Assembly (NCBI GenBank): GCA_021797675.1
Contig: JAJZZH010000041.1
Coordinates: 1 to 49,711, forward strand
Reading direction: 5' to 3'
From: Bacillota bacterium
GTDB taxonomy: Bacteria; Bacillota; Sulfobacillia; Sulfobacillales; Sulfobacillaceae
DNA: 49,711 nt
Below are positions 24,765 through 34,402 of the stretch, piece by piece (the stretch's first letter is position 1; each line of letters opens with the position of its first letter). The notes beneath the pieces were generated by a model. It had not been told where the DNA came from. It searched no databases and saw only the letters and a program-made list of their open reading frames with translations. Position numbers and translations under genes: made by a program.

Positions 24765-25547
24765 GTGGGCACAGTGTGGTGGCTGGGAGTGGTCCAGGGA
24801 CTGACCGAGTTCTTGCCGGTCAGTTCTTCGGGCCACTTAATGGTGCTGCGCGCCCTTTGGGGCTGGGGACCGCCCGGACTCGTCTGGGAGGCGTGGCTGC
24901 ACGGGGGTACCTTGATTGCGGTCATTGCCGGCTATCGACGAGAAATCGGGGAGATGCTGCAGGGACTTGTGCATGGCCGCCGGCGGGACTGGGCGGAAGT
25001 TGAACGGATCGCCGTGGCAACGCTTCCCGCCCTGTTGGTGGGCGGTGGGCTTTCGGCTCAACTCTCGGCACTGTCCCTGCCCGGGGCTGTCGTGGGAGGA
25101 TGGCTGGCGACCACGGTCTTGATCTGGGCGACGCCGGGGGCAGGGGGTCGATCGGGACGTATCGCCGACCTGACCTGGCCCGCCACCCTGATTATCGGGG
25201 GTTTTCAAGCCTTGGCGCTCTGGCCAGGACTATCGCGATCGGGCTCGACCCTGTTTGCTGGCCGTCGTGCGGGGCTGTCGCCCGCGGAGGCAGCCCGGCT
25301 CTCCTTTTGGATGGCGATTCCCACCGTATTGGGGGCCATCTTGCTGACCTTGATCGAAGATCCACTGGGATTTGGTAGAATTTCCGGAATATGGCTGCTG
25401 GGATTGATCGTGGCCGCCGTAAGCGGTATTTTTGCGATAAAATGGGTGCGTAAGCTGTTGGCGAGTCCGCGTGGATATCACGGGTTTGGCTGGTATACGC
25501 TGACTTGTGCGCTGATCCTGGGACTCGCCCTTCCGGTCGGCCGATAG
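24765..25547 (+). CDS. uppP: Undecaprenyl-diphosphatase
   Basis: UppP (BacA) removes a phosphate from undecaprenyl diphosphate at the outer face of the membrane, recycling the cell-wall lipid carrier. The 260-residue protein is almost entirely membrane-embedded and has both signature motifs: [16 protein letters not shown] (residues 12-27, catalytic Glu and Ser/His region) and [11 protein letters not shown] (about 155-165, catalytic Arg). GGGAGGCGAT precedes GTG 24765. In Bacillus no uppP gene lies between ylzJ and spoIIIE, so this is an added member. It ends 23 bp before the translocase gene. Confidence 0.95.
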   Translation: MGTVWWLGVVQGLTEFLPVSSSGHLMVLRALWGWGPPGLVWEAWLHGGTLIAVIAGYRREIGEMLQGLVHGRRRDWAEVERIAVATLPALLVGGGLSAQLSALSLPGAVVGGWLATTVLIWATPGAGGRSGRIADLTWPATLIIGGFQALALWPGLSRSGSTLFAGRRAGLSPAEAARLSFWMAIPTVLGAILLTLIEDPLGFGRISGIWLLGLIVAAVSGIFAIKWVRKLLASPRGYHGFGWYTLTCALILGLALPVGR

Positions 25548-25570
25548 GGGAATCGAGGTGGGCAAATCAC

Positions 25571-27715
25571 ATGCGCAGGGTATGGGAACAAATCGGTCCT
25601 GAAATGCGGCGGGAACTGGGCGGTATTTTCCTGATGGCCCTGGGCTTGGTGGGGTATTTGAGCCTTTTGACGGCTCGGGGCTGGGTTTCCCGGGACCTCC
25701 GGGGCGCCCTGACGGCCATATTTGGCCTGACCGCTTGGATCGTGCCCGGCCTGGTGATTGTCGCCGGCGGTCTTCGCATTTGGGACCGTCCGTCGTTTAC
25801 TGGGCATCGGCGCGGATGGGGCGTACTGATCGCGGCCTGGGCGGTGATGAGTCTAACGGCGATGGTTGACCGACTTCAGGCTGGTTTTCTCGGCGGAGAA
25901 AGCGTGCGCCTGCTCCGTGCGGCGGTCGGGGTGGGTGGCACCGTGGTGATCATCACGGTGGCGTGCGTGGTCGCGGCGCTCCTGATTACGGGCATTCCGT
26001 TTTCGCGGGCGGTGGCGGGTGCGCTCGCCGGCCTCCAAGAGGGCGCTCGGCGGACGGGCCACGTTGTCCGAGCGATCGCCGTCGCCCTGGCCGACTGGTT
26101 GTTCCCGGTTACGGCGAGCCCCGCTGTGGCGCCGCCGATGAAACCACGCAAGACAGCCAAACCCCATCCAAAATCCCTGCCTCTCCAGGTTACCGAGTCG
26201 GCGGCCGTAGTCCGCCCCGCTGAACCTGCCCCGTCGAAGATCGTCGTGCCGCCACCGCCAGCGGGAGGCGGTTATCACCTACCGCCGCTCTCCATTTTGG
26301 CCGGAGGGATCGCGGCACCAAACCGCTCCAGCCGATCCGGCCCAACCGCCGCCGAACGGGCGGAGGTTTTGCGCTCCTCGCTAGAACAATTTGGGATTGA
26401 CGTCAAGATGGGAGAGGTCAGCCAGGGACCAACCATCACCCGATTTGAGATTCAACCGCCACCTGGCGTCAAGGTATCGCGCATCGTCAATTTGGCCGAC
26501 GACATTGCGCTGTCGCTGGCGGCGGCCGGTGTTCGCATCGAAGCGCCCATCCCCGGGAAGTCCGCCATCGGCATCGAGGTGCCGAATGCTGAAGTGACCC
26601 CGGTTCTTTTGCGTGAGGTTTTAGAAGACCGCGCATTCGTCAATGCTCCCTCGCCGCTCACGGTTGGCTTAGGCAAGGACGTGGCGGGCGCCCCGGTGGT
26701 CGCGGCGCTGGATGCGATGCCTCATCTCTTGGTGGCGGGGTCCACCGGCTCTGGGAAAAGCGTCCTCATTAACGTGCTGATTTCCAGTTTACTCTTTCGT
26801 GCCAAGCCGGATCAGGTTCGGCTTTTACTCATCGACCCCAAGGTGGTGGAATTATCGGTATACAACGGCATCCCCCATTTACTCACGCCGGTGGTGACCG
26901 ACCCCAAAAAAGCGGCCATGGCATTGAAATGGGCCGTACACGAGATGGAACGGCGCTACCGCCTCTTCGCCGAGGCCGGGGTGCGGGATGTCCTGCGCTA
27001 CAATCAGGCCGTCGATGGGGAGGAACGCCTCAATTTTCTCGTGGTGGTGATCGATGAACTAGCCGATCTGATGATGGTGGCGTCGACCGAAGTGGAGGAG
27101 GCCATTGCCCGGCTGGCCCAGATGGCTCGGGCGGCGGGAATTCACTTGGTCGTGGCCACACAGCGACCGTCGGTGGACGTTATTACCGGGACCATCAAAG
27201 CCAACATTCCCTCGCGGATCGCCTTCGCCGTTTCCAGCCAAGTCGACTCGCGGACCATCTTGGATACTGCGGGCGCGGAAAAATTGCTGGGGCGGGGGGA
27301 TATGCTCTTTCATCCGGTGGGATCGGCCAAGGCTCAAAGATTACAAGGAGCGTTCATCGGCGAAAAGGAGATTGAAGCAGTGGTCGAGTATCTCCGGAGT
27401 CAGGCTCCGGCCCAACCGGAGGAATCGTTTGAATTCGAGATGGCCGAGGAGGGTGGTGGAGGGCCGCCGCCTGAAACGGATCCATTGTTTGTGCAAGCGG
27501 TGAAACTTGTCGTGGAAAGTCGGCAGGCGTCCACTTCCATGCTGCAGCGGCGGATGCGTGTCGGGTATACTCGGGCGGCGCGGCTGATTGACGCAATGGA
27601 GGAGCGGGGATTCATTGGCCCTCAAGACGGCGCCAAGAGCCGCGAGGTGCGGATTACCCTAGACCAGTTTCAACGGTTGTTCGAAGCCCCCCCGTCTTCG
27701 TCGGCGAACTCTTGA
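25571..27715 (+). CDS. spoIIIE: DNA translocase FtsK/SpoIIIE
   Basis: A septum-anchored hexameric ATPase that pumps chromosome DNA through the closing septum. In spore formers SpoIIIE moves the chromosome into the forespore. The 714-residue protein has four membrane segments (about residues 15-170), a P/K-rich linker, then the motor: [19 protein letters not shown] (Walker A near 390) and [16 protein letters not shown] (Walker B). The C-terminal winged-helix gamma domain ([20 protein letters not shown]) recognises orienting DNA motifs. AGGTGGG precedes ATG 25571. The location after tepA-ylzJ matches spoIIIE of Bacillus; whether it also serves vegetative division cannot be told. Confidence 0.95.
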   Translation: MRRVWEQIGPEMRRELGGIFLMALGLVGYLSLLTARGWVSRDLRGALTAIFGLTAWIVPGLVIVAGGLRIWDRPSFTGHRRGWGVLIAAWAVMSLTAMVDRLQAGFLGGESVRLLRAAVGVGGTVVIITVACVVAALLITGIPFSRAVAGALAGLQEGARRTGHVVRAIAVALADWLFPVTASPAVAPPMKPRKTAKPHPKSLPLQVTESAAVVRPAEPAPSKIVVPPPPAGGGYHLPPLSILAGGIAAPNRSSRSGPTAAERAEVLRSSLEQFGIDVKMGEVSQGPTITRFEIQPPPGVKVSRIVNLADDIALSLAAAGVRIEAPIPGKSAIGIEVPNAEVTPVLLREVLEDRAFVNAPSPLTVGLGKDVAGAPVVAALDAMPHLLVAGSTGSGKSVLINVLISSLLFRAKPDQVRLLLIDPKVVELSVYNGIPHLLTPVVTDPKKAAMALKWAVHEMERRYRLFAEAGVRDVLRYNQAVDGEERLNFLVVVIDELADLMMVASTEVEEAIARLAQMARAAGIHLVVATQRPSVDVITGTIKANIPSRIAFAVSSQVDSRTILDTAGAEKLLGRGDMLFHPVGSAKAQRLQGAFIGEKEIEAVVEYLRSQAPAQPEESFEFEMAEEGGGGPPPETDPLFVQAVKLVVESRQASTSMLQRRMRVGYTRAARLIDAMEERGFIGPQDGAKSREVRITLDQFQRLFEAPPSSSANS

Positions 27716-27764
27716 GCGACCGTTCGTGAAGCTCGCCATGGGCCGCACCATCATAGCCAAGCCA

Positions 27765-27890
27765 CTAGGAGCTTGTCCATAAATCCCCATGAGCACGTGC
27801 AAAACTACAATATATTCCGCAGTTTCTGGAAACGGTACCATATATTGTGGATACGGTTGGCATGATTCGAATTAATGGACATGCTCCTAG
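27765..27890. repeat. 126-bp MITE-like inverted-repeat element
   Basis: The ends are 20-bp inverted repeats matching at 18 of 20 positions (CTAGGAGCxTGTCCAT core at 27765-27784 and its complement at 27871-27890). Inside lies a second perfect pair, ACAATATAT (27807-27815) and ATATATTGT (27840-27848), and a central GTTTC-tg-GAAAC. The whole unit can fold into one long hairpin and has no coding capacity. It sits 50 bp after spoIIIE. Confidence 0.6.
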
Positions 27891-27961
27891 GGAGAAGGCC
27901 GAGTCTCATTCACCGCTCTGGCAAGGGGAATCGAGATGCTTCCGGGGTTGGTACCTACAGC

Positions 27962-28435
27962 ATGCGACTCACGGTCGGCTTGGGAACAAGGGAGAGCCGG
28001 TCGGATTCCGCCGCAAGGCGGATAGCAGAGGCCAAGCCTTACAAAGTGAGAATCCTGCGAAGACTGACCGGAAGTCTTACTGGTTGATAGTACTCCGAGG
28101 CCGGGAAAGCCGGCCACATGGGGAAGCGGCCAGCAGTCATAGGCGAGTTCTAAGGCCTCAGGGCCCTCTCTTCAATGGGAGGTTCAGGCCTTCATTCAAT
28201 GGAAGGAGTTCCTTGCCATGCCGGCCCTAGAACTCATAGCTGTGCAAGCGGGTGGGAACATCGCGGTCTTCACGCTTGCCTATCGGTCGCCTCACGGTGT
28301 ACATTCCCGAGGAGGCGCGGTTACCTCATCTAGTCATTCAGTAAATCTATCGCTGAAGAGCCCAGTGCGGGAAATCCGCACGCTGGGTTCCGTGGGGGTC
28401 GGGTTGCCCGAGGAGGGCAGCCCTTCTACCCGGAC
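27962..28435 (+). ncRNA. Group II intron ribozyme without an encoded protein
   Basis: The start (ATGCGACTCACGG) corresponds to the GUGCGAC end of a bacterial group II intron, with A for the usual first G. Familiar domain I-III stretches follow: AAAGTGAGAATCCTGCGAAG, TACTCCGAGGCCGGGAA, CCACATGGGGAAGC and GGGAACATCGCGGTCTTCAC. Domain V is at 28358-28390 (GAGCCCAGTGCGGGAAATCC... ending GCTGGGTTC) with the AGC catalytic triad. Domain VI follows (GTGGGGGTCGG to CTACCCGGACC). Total length is about 474 nt. Domain IV has no room for a reverse transcriptase, so movement or splicing would need a maturase supplied from elsewhere. The changed 5' base may impair splicing. Confidence 0.75.
28358..28390 (+). 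ncRNA. Group II intron domain V (catalytic hairpin)
   Basis: A 33-nt hairpin. The lower stem pairs GAGCCCAG-side bases with CTGGGTTC; the upper stem pairs GTGCGG with CCGCAC around a GAAA-containing loop; a bulge near CG precedes the final strand. The AGC triad is at 28359-28361. This is the most conserved part of any group II intron and the best single proof of the call. Confidence 0.8.
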
Positions 28436-28436
28436 C

Positions 28437-29483
28437 TCAGGGTGCAATCCCCCGGGGCTACTCGCTTACCACCGCTTCTTCACAATCCCGGGGAGCGTCC
28501 CAGGATCAAGAAAAGATCGGCCGGCAGGCGGTGTGGATCACCAAGGAGTTATTCGCCTGCAGATCGATGAGGGTTACGCGCCTACCAATCGCAGGTCGGT
28601 ACCGCCAAGACTCCGGTGGGCATCATCCCGTAGGTGTCGCATCGTCTCCTTGCCGTGCCTGCCTTGATCCATCTTGCCGTCGATGGAGGCCAATGGTGGC
28701 TCTGGCAGAGAATCTGGCCCTCACGCGTCCCGGCAAGGATGCTGACACGGCGACCGCCGAGGATTTGCGGCACATCTGTCCGCTGAGCACTTGGCCGAGG
28801 GCATGCTGGGCCGGGATTGGGGCATCGCCAAGCCTTTGATGACCTCCGACGGTCAAGGCTTTCATCTCCAGCCTGCGCACAAGCCCCGGATTGAGAAACT
28901 CGGCGATCGCAAGACGTGAGAGCCTAAAATGGGCTGAGACGCGTGCAGCGCGCAGTCGTCCAAGAATCGGGATTCGTTGTGGCGCTGGCCGATCATCACG
29001 AAACGGGATCTCGAAAAACTTCTTTCGGGAATTCCGCTTACCCTCATCCACCAAGCGACGTCGAGTCTTTGGAAGCTAGGGCCGGAGCGGTCCGGAGTTT
29101 CGCCCGGGGAAGATCCGCGTGAGCCGTCTGGAGCCAACGGCACAGAGATCCATGAGCCAGAAACGTCCGGGATCGATTCCAGAAACTCCCGCCTCAACCC
29201 GTGAGGGGTCGGCGGGAGAGTTCATTGGTTCCACAAGTGTTTGATCCAACGATGGAAAGCCTTATGGTCAGGGACTGCGTCTCCTTTCCCGCGGAGGGTT
29301 CCCACCGGCGGTCGGAAGGCCTGCCTTCTTGCGTCGCTTTCACCCTTTGCCGAATCGCTGGCAGGTCGTGCGGCGCGGAAATGCGTTGCGTGGGCGGTGC
29401 TGCTAAGACAATCCCGGGGATGTCGCCAAGTGCGATCAGCGCCCCACACATCCCCGCCGGCATCGCGGTCATCCGTTGCGCGC
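28437..29483. other. 1 kb without a supportable gene
   Basis: Plus-strand fragments such as WRPMVALAENLALTRPGKDAD and AEHLAEGMLGRDWGIAKPLM have protein-like composition but change frame repeatedly and lack starts and ribosome-binding sites. They suggest an eroded gene or insertion sequence on the plus strand. I cannot name it and found no terminal repeats. Confidence 0.35.
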
Positions 29484-30206
29484 TTACGGGGTGTGAGTCA
29501 AAAAGCTCACCTTAAGGGAAACCACATTCGAACTGGGGCTTGGACACTGGCATGCGTTCACAGCAGGCGGTTCTTGGCGCACCGCCTCGATCGCGCCCAA
29601 GGTCACGCCCATGCGGTGGGCGATCGCCGTGGCCTCTTGGGTGGCTGCGGCCATGGCTGCATTGATAGCCTCAGCCGGGGCGTTCAGGGAACCATTCGGG
29701 CTGCTCGGATTCAGGGATATGTTGTTGCCATTCCCCTTGGCCCGAGGGAGCTGCGCCAGAAGCTGCGCCAGAGCGGTGAAGATCTTTTCTCCGTCCTGGC
29801 TGGGGACGGTCGCCGACAGGGTCTCATTGGCGTTTTGCCCTGAAGGCACCTTACCCTTGAAGGTTTGGGAGTTCCAATAGAGGTTGAGGTTGGGCTGGCT
29901 GATCGCGGACGACGAAATTCCCGCCTGTTCCATCGCCTTGATTACCGCGTTGGCCTGAGTCTGAAGTTGCGTCATGGCGGACCCCAAGGATCCGTTGCCG
30001 GTTGCTGACAAGTTGATGAAGAGCTGATCCTGCGATGCGCTGATAGGGGTAGGTGCCGCGGCGCTGCCTATCACCGTGATGGTGCGGGTGGAACCAGCGA
30101 CCGTTGTCGCCGCCTTGGGCGCAAACCGTGCCCCGGGCAAAAAGATCGTGGCCGCGACCGCTACGCTCGCGGCCAGGAACCCACCCCATAAAATGCTTCG
30201 TTGCAT
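29484..30206 (-). CDS. Secreted SIMPL-domain (DUF541) protein
   Basis: A 240-residue exported protein. The N-terminus (MQRSILWGGFLAASVAVAATIFLPG) is a signal peptide or membrane anchor without a lipobox Cys. The rest is a SIMPL/DUF541 domain: RTITVIGSAAAPTPISASQDQ, then TQLQTQANAVIKAMEQAGIS and LGAIEAVRQEP. Family members are periplasmic or surface oligomers of uncertain function, sometimes linked to oxidative stress. ATG 30206 follows GGGAGGAT; an earlier in-frame start at 30254 has none. The gene is divergent from the next small exported protein, so the two share a 270-bp control region. Confidence 0.75.
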   Translation of the reverse strand: MQRSILWGGFLAASVAVAATIFLPGARFAPKAATTVAGSTRTITVIGSAAAPTPISASQDQLFINLSATGNGSLGSAMTQLQTQANAVIKAMEQAGISSSAISQPNLNLYWNSQTFKGKVPSGQNANETLSATVPSQDGEKIFTALAQLLAQLPRAKGNGNNISLNPSSPNGSLNAPAEAINAAMAAATQEATAIAHRMGVTLGAIEAVRQEPPAVNACQCPSPSSNVVSLKVSFLTHTP

Positions 30207-30476
30207 ACTGCATCCTCCCTTGAATTCTGGCTGGATTGTAGACGCCTCATCCATCGTTCACCTATAGAACGCCGGCGGCGGGCAAACGGTTTCCTGAACA
30301 GACGGAAAAATGCGCTGAGAGATGAAGTGTCACCGACGAACGTTGAGATCAATGTATGCAATGTCACGGCAGGGGCATGAATGGCCGGTTCTACCCCCGG
30401 TTTGGGAGCGGTGGCGGCGAATCGTGTAACGAGCGTATGACGAAAGATTCACTGAAACGCGAAAAAGGAGGCAAGT

Positions 30477-30974
30477 ATGATGCGTCGACAGTGGGCGGTA
30501 GCGGTCATGGCGGTCGTGGGAGTTGTTATGGCGGCTGGATGGGCCAGAAGTATTGCGAGTTCGGACACCACCCCCCACGCTCCCGCCTGGGTAATGATTC
30601 AAGGTCGAGTGAGCCAGCGGTCTGTGCGGTGGGCCACGGTGGTCACGCCTCCATGGCGGCCATATTGCGCCCCGGGAGCCATGTGCCCCATGGTTATTAT
30701 GGCCGGCCGAGTATACCGGGTACGGTTGATGGGAGCCATCGACGAGACCGCATCGGGGATGCCCAGCGCGGGGACGATGCGCGTGGGGGAGAACGTGGTT
30801 GTGGCGGGAATCCCGATGTCGACGGATCGTCCGTCTGGCACGTCCATCCCACCAATATTCCGGTTACAGGCCAAAGTTTGGGAAGAGATTCAACCGACGA
30901 CCGCCTATCCCGTCCCGTGTCGGCTTTCACCGTGGTGCGGCGGGCCCCCCATGCGTTCACTGCCACAGAGCTGA
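30477..30974 (+). CDS. Small exported protein of unknown function
   Basis: A 165-residue protein with a typical Sec signal peptide (MMRRQWAVAVMAVVGVVMAAGWA) and cleavage likely after residue 22-27. The mature part is Pro/Met/Val-rich and contains short beta-like stretches (AWVMIQGRVSQRSVRWATVV, VYRVRLMGAI, GENVVVAGIPM), suggesting a small barrel of OB or SH3 type. It has two nearby Cys (YCAPGAMCP) in the middle and one near the C-terminus. AAAAAGGAGGC precedes ATG 30477 (or ATG 30480). I do not recognise a family. It may pair with the divergent SIMPL protein, by position only. Confidence 0.55.
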   Translation: MMRRQWAVAVMAVVGVVMAAGWARSIASSDTTPHAPAWVMIQGRVSQRSVRWATVVTPPWRPYCAPGAMCPMVIMAGRVYRVRLMGAIDETASGMPSAGTMRVGENVVVAGIPMSTDRPSGTSIPPIFRLQAKVWEEIQPTTAYPVPCRLSPWCGGPPMRSLPQS

Positions 30975-31207
30975 CCGGCTGCAGGCGCAAATTGGGCTGC
31001 GCGTAGGGGCGTTGGCCTCACGGAACTGGTGTACGATATCGTCCTACGAGCTCCCGTTGAAAGCGGTCCCCGCCCCGGTGACCACGGCTGTCCTCTCTGG
31101 GGGAGTCGGGCAACGTCGAAGGCCAGCAAGGTGCCGGGGTAGGGTATCCATAGTTTCGGTACCGGGGCGGTCGGCAGCTGACGTTGTGCCATCCATCGCG
31201 ACTGTCC

Positions 31208-34200
31208 TTAGGTGTTCTCTTCGCGTGCGGAGCCCAAACACGGCCGCCACGTCCATGGCGCGGCCGAAAAATCATAGGTGCCCGAGCCGACGCGGTACAG
31301 TATCCGGCCTTGTTCGTGCCCTATTTGGCGTATCCCCCTTGCTGTGCCGACCGGTTGGTCGGATTCAAGGACGACGCTATGCTGTCCTGCGGGGATGGCC
31401 ACCGTGGCCCAACAGTTGGGCGGAATGGTCGTCTGCAACCGAAAGCTGTCATCATCAATTTGCCAGGCTGCGGAGATCTGACCATAGAACGAATGATAGG
31501 AGGCTTGCGCGAAGTTCAAGCCCGCCACCGGGTGCGGCCGGATAAGGACATGTTGAAAGCCGGGAGTTTCCGGATCATGGCGAAGTCCTGCGAGGTCCTG
31601 GTACATCCAGGCAACAAGGTTTCCGGCTAGAATGAGGAGATTGGGAGAATTCATGGTGGGCGACCGAGTATCACTGTCCCAATGTTCCCAAATCGTCGTC
31701 GCTCCCTGGCCGACCATATAGCCCCAACTGGGCTGGGTCGACTGGGTCGCCACCCGGTAGGCTACGTCAGGATACCCGTGTTCCACTAAAACCTGCAGAA
31801 CCCATTGCATGCCCACCAATCCCACCGAGAGATGGCCGCGCTCGGCATCGATGGCTCGGACCAGGCTTTGGGCAACCAAGGCCACTTCTTGCGGGGGGAC
31901 CAGGCTAAAGGCCAATGGCACCACCAGTGCACATTGCGTGCCCGTGCCATAGGTGTGATCCTCCGCATTAAAGAAGCGGCGGTGAAACCCTTGTTTAATT
32001 TTTTCTGCCTGAGCCTTGAACCAATCCCGGTCCTCGCACTGCCCCAATACGGCGGCCATTTGGGCGACGAGGACACAATTATGGTAATGGTAGGCCGTAG
32101 AGAGCAAGGGTTTAGACGTGCCTCCGCTATTCGACGCCGTCAGCGCGTCGCACCAGTCGCCGTACACGCCAACGCTTAGGGTATCGTCCGCTTCGACATA
32201 GTGCGCATGGATGAAGCGAACCCACCGGCTGGCCGCTTCGTAGTTGGCTTCGAGCATGCGCACATCCCCGTAAAACCGGTAAGCCCATTCGGGAAGAATC
32301 GTGATCACGCTGGGCCAGATTACGTCGTGCGAATACCAATGCTGGAAATAGGCAGGGGCGACATCCGGCAAAGCGCCGTCTTCCTGTTGTTCCGCTCGGA
32401 TATCGGCCAGCCACTTGCGATAAAAACGGGCCACTTGAAAGTTAAAGGCCTCGCTTTCCGCGTCCTTGGCCGGGTCGCCTAGCCATCCTTGCCGCTCATC
32501 ACGATCCGGGTCCATCGGCACTCCGCGCAGGAAACTGCGCTGCCCCCAGCGCGCGTTGGCGTAGAGGCGGTTTAACAACGGGTTCGTACAACGAAAGTCT
32601 CCCACCGTTTCGACCGCCGAGTGGACCACACAACCCTCGGCGAACAGGAATGACAACGGTCCGGTCGTGGTCACCTCCACATACCGAAATCCCCGTCCGG
32701 AAAAACGCGGTGCCCAGACTTCAAGCCCTTTGCCGGAAAGCGTATATCGATCGCAATTCTGCGCGCTGCGCTGATTGGCGGTGTTGACGCTGCCGTCGGC
32801 CTCGACAACTTGCGCATAACGCAGGCTGACGGTGGCTCCGCGTGGCCCACAGCAGGAAAGCCGTGCCCAGCCATAACAGTTCTGGCCAAAGTCGTACACC
32901 CACTTCCCCGGTTCCCATTCGGTGACCGAAACCGGGGCCAGCACCTCCGTGACACCCATAGGTTCCAACGGTTGCGCTCTGAGCTCCCCGGCCGGCGGGG
33001 ACACCAGGGCGGCGTCCAGCCAGCCGTCGTCATCGAACCCGGAACGATCCCAGCCCGTCAGTTCCATCCGGGCGTCATATTCTTCGCCGTCATATTCATT
33101 GTTGGCTCGAATGGGGCCATCGAGCGAGATGCGCCAGGATCCGTCCGTGCCCCAGAATTCCCGGCTGCCGTCGTCGTAAATCACCTCCACCTGGAGCAAG
33201 ACCTTGGGGTAGCCAAAAGTTCGGGTAGCGGTTGGGGTCAGAATGCGTGGCGCAAAGTACCTGCCGCTCCCCAAGATGACCCCTATCGCATTGTCTCCCG
33301 GTACCACCTGATCCGTAATGTCAAACGGCACATAGTATACCGTCCGATCATAGTTGCTGAGGACGGGATCCATGACATGGTCGCCAATTTTTTTCCCATT
33401 CACGCACAGTTCAAAATACCCGAGCCCCGCCCCATAGACTCGCGCGCTTTGAACCGATCGCCTGAGCCGGATCTCCCTGCGGACCATTACCGCCGGCAAC
33501 CGACGGGCATCCGCCGCCGGTTGCTGGAGCGTCCACGCCGGTCCTGCGCCATAATCGGCAACGGCCCGGGCAGTTGGCCACGCTGGTTGACCCGCCTCCC
33601 TGTCAACACACTTCCAACTCGTGTCAAGGAACAAGGTTCCGACCTTGCCGTCTTCGAATACCACGCCCAACCGTCCAATCACCCCAGGGTCGCCCATCGT
33701 GCCATCGTGGGAGGTTTCGATCGTGAACACATTGGCTCCCGGTCGAAGCAGGGACTTTACGTTCATCGACACCAACCGTTGTCCGCCTTGGCCTCGTCCC
33801 GCCTCCTTCTCATTAATCACCAACCGAAACGGCCCTTTCGCCGCAAGAGCAAATTCGGCACTGTTTATCGCGTCGCTGGGCAAAGTCCATTCACGACCCA
33901 AGCGGCATGACCCCGTTTGGCCCTCGCCTGACCAAACCCACCGCGCTTCGTCGACCCGAACCGCCTCCGCCGCATACAAAACAGGAATCCCTGGATGCAC
34001 GGCGGGGTCAATGCCAATCCAGGACGCGATCCAATCGCGGGCATCCAGGAGCCCCATTTCCCACCAGCTGGGCGCGCTAAATTCCGATGCGCTCCGCGCC
34101 TCATCCCAGACTTTGACTTTCCAGTGGTAGCGCTTCCTCGACTTCAGCAGAGCGCCGGCGTAGACGACGTGGACCGACCGGTCGGACGTTACCTTCCCGG

Positions 34201-34402
34201 TATCCCATAGGTCGCCGTGGTTCACAGCCAGCAACTCCGGGGTCGACGCGACCACGATGCGATAGGCTGATTGCACTAAGCCTCTGGTGTTTTCTCCGGT
34301 CGGCGTCAATTCCCAGAAGAACCGAGGAGCGAGTTCGTCGATGCCGAGCGGGTTTTCGTCATACTCCACCCGCAATCGTCCAGGTCTGAGCGTAGCTTGC
34401 AT
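31208..34402 (-). CDS. Alpha-L-rhamnosidase (GH78 family)
   Basis: A 1064-residue glycoside hydrolase that would release terminal L-rhamnose from glycosides or polysaccharides. Domain order fits GH78: N-terminal Ig-like domain (residues 1-100, LRVEYDENPLGIDELAPRFF), two beta-sandwich modules, then the (alpha/alpha)6 catalytic barrel (about 560-950) with PMDPDRDERQGWLGDPAKD holding the acidic catalytic cluster, VITILPEWAYRFYGD, and WGYMVGQGATTIWEHWDS, plus a C-terminal beta domain. No signal peptide is seen, so it is probably cytoplasmic and acts on imported oligosaccharides. ATG 34402 follows AAAGGAA; upstream open frame is not used. Its first 40 codons and leader are duplicated at 37.2 kb. 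Confidence 0.9.
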   Translation of the reverse strand: MQATLRPGRLRVEYDENPLGIDELAPRFFWELTPTGENTRGLVQSAYRIVVASTPELLAVNHGDLWDTGKVTSDRSVHVVYAGALLKSRKRYHWKVKVWDEARSASEFSAPSWWEMGLLDARDWIASWIGIDPAVHPGIPVLYAAEAVRVDEARWVWSGEGQTGSCRLGREWTLPSDAINSAEFALAAKGPFRLVINEKEAGRGQGGQRLVSMNVKSLLRPGANVFTIETSHDGTMGDPGVIGRLGVVFEDGKVGTLFLDTSWKCVDREAGQPAWPTARAVADYGAGPAWTLQQPAADARRLPAVMVRREIRLRRSVQSARVYGAGLGYFELCVNGKKIGDHVMDPVLSNYDRTVYYVPFDITDQVVPGDNAIGVILGSGRYFAPRILTPTATRTFGYPKVLLQVEVIYDDGSREFWGTDGSWRISLDGPIRANNEYDGEEYDARMELTGWDRSGFDDDGWLDAALVSPPAGELRAQPLEPMGVTEVLAPVSVTEWEPGKWVYDFGQNCYGWARLSCCGPRGATVSLRYAQVVEADGSVNTANQRSAQNCDRYTLSGKGLEVWAPRFSGRGFRYVEVTTTGPLSFLFAEGCVVHSAVETVGDFRCTNPLLNRLYANARWGQRSFLRGVPMDPDRDERQGWLGDPAKDAESEAFNFQVARFYRKWLADIRAEQQEDGALPDVAPAYFQHWYSHDVIWPSVITILPEWAYRFYGDVRMLEANYEAASRWVRFIHAHYVEADDTLSVGVYGDWCDALTASNSGGTSKPLLSTAYHYHNCVLVAQMAAVLGQCEDRDWFKAQAEKIKQGFHRRFFNAEDHTYGTGTQCALVVPLAFSLVPPQEVALVAQSLVRAIDAERGHLSVGLVGMQWVLQVLVEHGYPDVAYRVATQSTQPSWGYMVGQGATTIWEHWDSDTRSPTMNSPNLLILAGNLVAWMYQDLAGLRHDPETPGFQHVLIRPHPVAGLNFAQASYHSFYGQISAAWQIDDDSFRLQTTIPPNCWATVAIPAGQHSVVLESDQPVGTARGIRQIGHEQGRILYRVGSGTYDFSAAPWTWRPCLGSAREENT

